Shown here piece after piece: positions 63,904-64,000 of a stretch of DNA of 64,000 nucleotides. This DNA comes from Litoribrevibacter albus (GTDB taxonomy: Bacteria > Pseudomonadota > Gammaproteobacteria > Pseudomonadales > Litoribrevibacteraceae): the NCBI RefSeq assembly GCF_030159995.1, contig NZ_BSNM01000003.1, forward strand, positions 124,001-188,000, written 5' to 3'. A program made the translations under genes and the position numbers. How positions within the stretch are numbered: the stretch's first letter is position 1; every line of letters begins with the position of its first letter. The notes under the pieces are model-generated. The model did not search any database. It was not told the origin of the DNA and saw only the letters and a program-made list of their open reading frames with translations.

Positions 63904-64000
63904 GTTGCGTAGCCAACTCGTTTTTTTGCTGATGCTATTGCCTTTGTCTGGATTGAATTGGGCAATCACCTTACCAAAAGATCATGCGGAGGCCACCTAC
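63890..64000 (+). CDS. Probable DUF3570 protein, N-terminal part only
   Basis: The first 37 codons of a gene cut by the window end, starting at GTG 63890, preceded by GGGAGGTGG. The GTG lies inside the end of the DUF4266 gene (14-bp overlap). The sequence MGVTRLRSQLVFLLMLLPLSG begins a signal peptide, then NWAITLPKDHAEATY. The gene position after DUF4266 fits DUF3570, but too little sequence is available to confirm this. Confidence 0.6.
   Translation, partial: MGVTRLRSQLVFLLMLLPLSGLNWAITLPKDHAEATY

Overview
The window looks like the chromosome of a marine-type gammaproteobacterium, probably Oceanospirillales or a close relative. Base composition is moderate. It carries the gammaproteobacterial block dnaX-ybaB-recR followed by rnd-ycgL-ycgN, together with yihG, yafJ, arfB and yhhQ homologues. 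No tRNA, rRNA or CRISPR array was seen. The organism call is an inference from gene content and order.

Layout. 0.1-3.2 kb: small lipoprotein, epoxide-hydrolase-like enzyme, YihG acyltransferase, MntP manganese exporter. 3.4-13.7 kb: cobalamin block, with cbiX on the minus strand and, after a B12 riboswitch, cobW-cobN-cobQ-cbiB-cobC on the plus strand. 13.9-19.0 kb: Old Yellow Enzyme and SDR with a divergent LysR regulator, then mutarotase, NYN nuclease and ArfB. 19.2-22.6 kb: accessory islet with a Tox-SHH nuclease toxin, two immunity-like genes, a truncated XRE regulator and a RAYT-type transposase. 22.8-28.3 kb: ArsR-type regulator with persulfide-sensor cysteine spacing, facing an RND exporter / LolA-like / outer-membrane barrel / DUF2892 operon across a 36-bp near-palindrome. 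28.4-34.5 kb: yhhQ with a candidate preQ1-I riboswitch, a NIT-domain chemoreceptor, an HPP-family protein and a LysR regulator. 34.5-38.0 kb: bufferin (MNIO-modified peptide) operon with DoxX and two small genes. 38.3-40.8 kb: two secreted serine proteases. 41.0-46.7 kb: dnaX (with a complete programmed -1 frameshift signal), ybaB, recR, rnd, ycgL, ycgN. 46.8-56.0 kb: membrane proteins, a large VWA protein with an acidic tail, YafJ, CysK, and a MoxR/CoxE-type pair. 56.1-64.0 kb: a run of exported proteins: solute-binding protein, ApbE flavin transferase, HzsA-related lipoprotein with three CxxCH motifs, CX4CH lipoprotein, SH3-barrel, second barrel, TlpA thioredoxin, DUF4266 lipoprotein, and a gene cut by the window end that fits DUF3570.

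The last block is the best candidate for an undescribed system. Every member appears exported, most are tightly packed or overlapping, and the set combines a flavin-attaching enzyme, heme-type motifs, a thioredoxin and outer-membrane barrels, which suggests an envelope redox module of unknown substrate. The bufferin operon belongs to a recently recognised class. The toxin islet, the dnaX frameshift cassette, the preQ1-I element and the ArsR-type operator are all readable directly in the sequence. Short degenerate tandem duplications (13-22 bp period) recur in several intergenic gaps and seem to be a habit of this genome.
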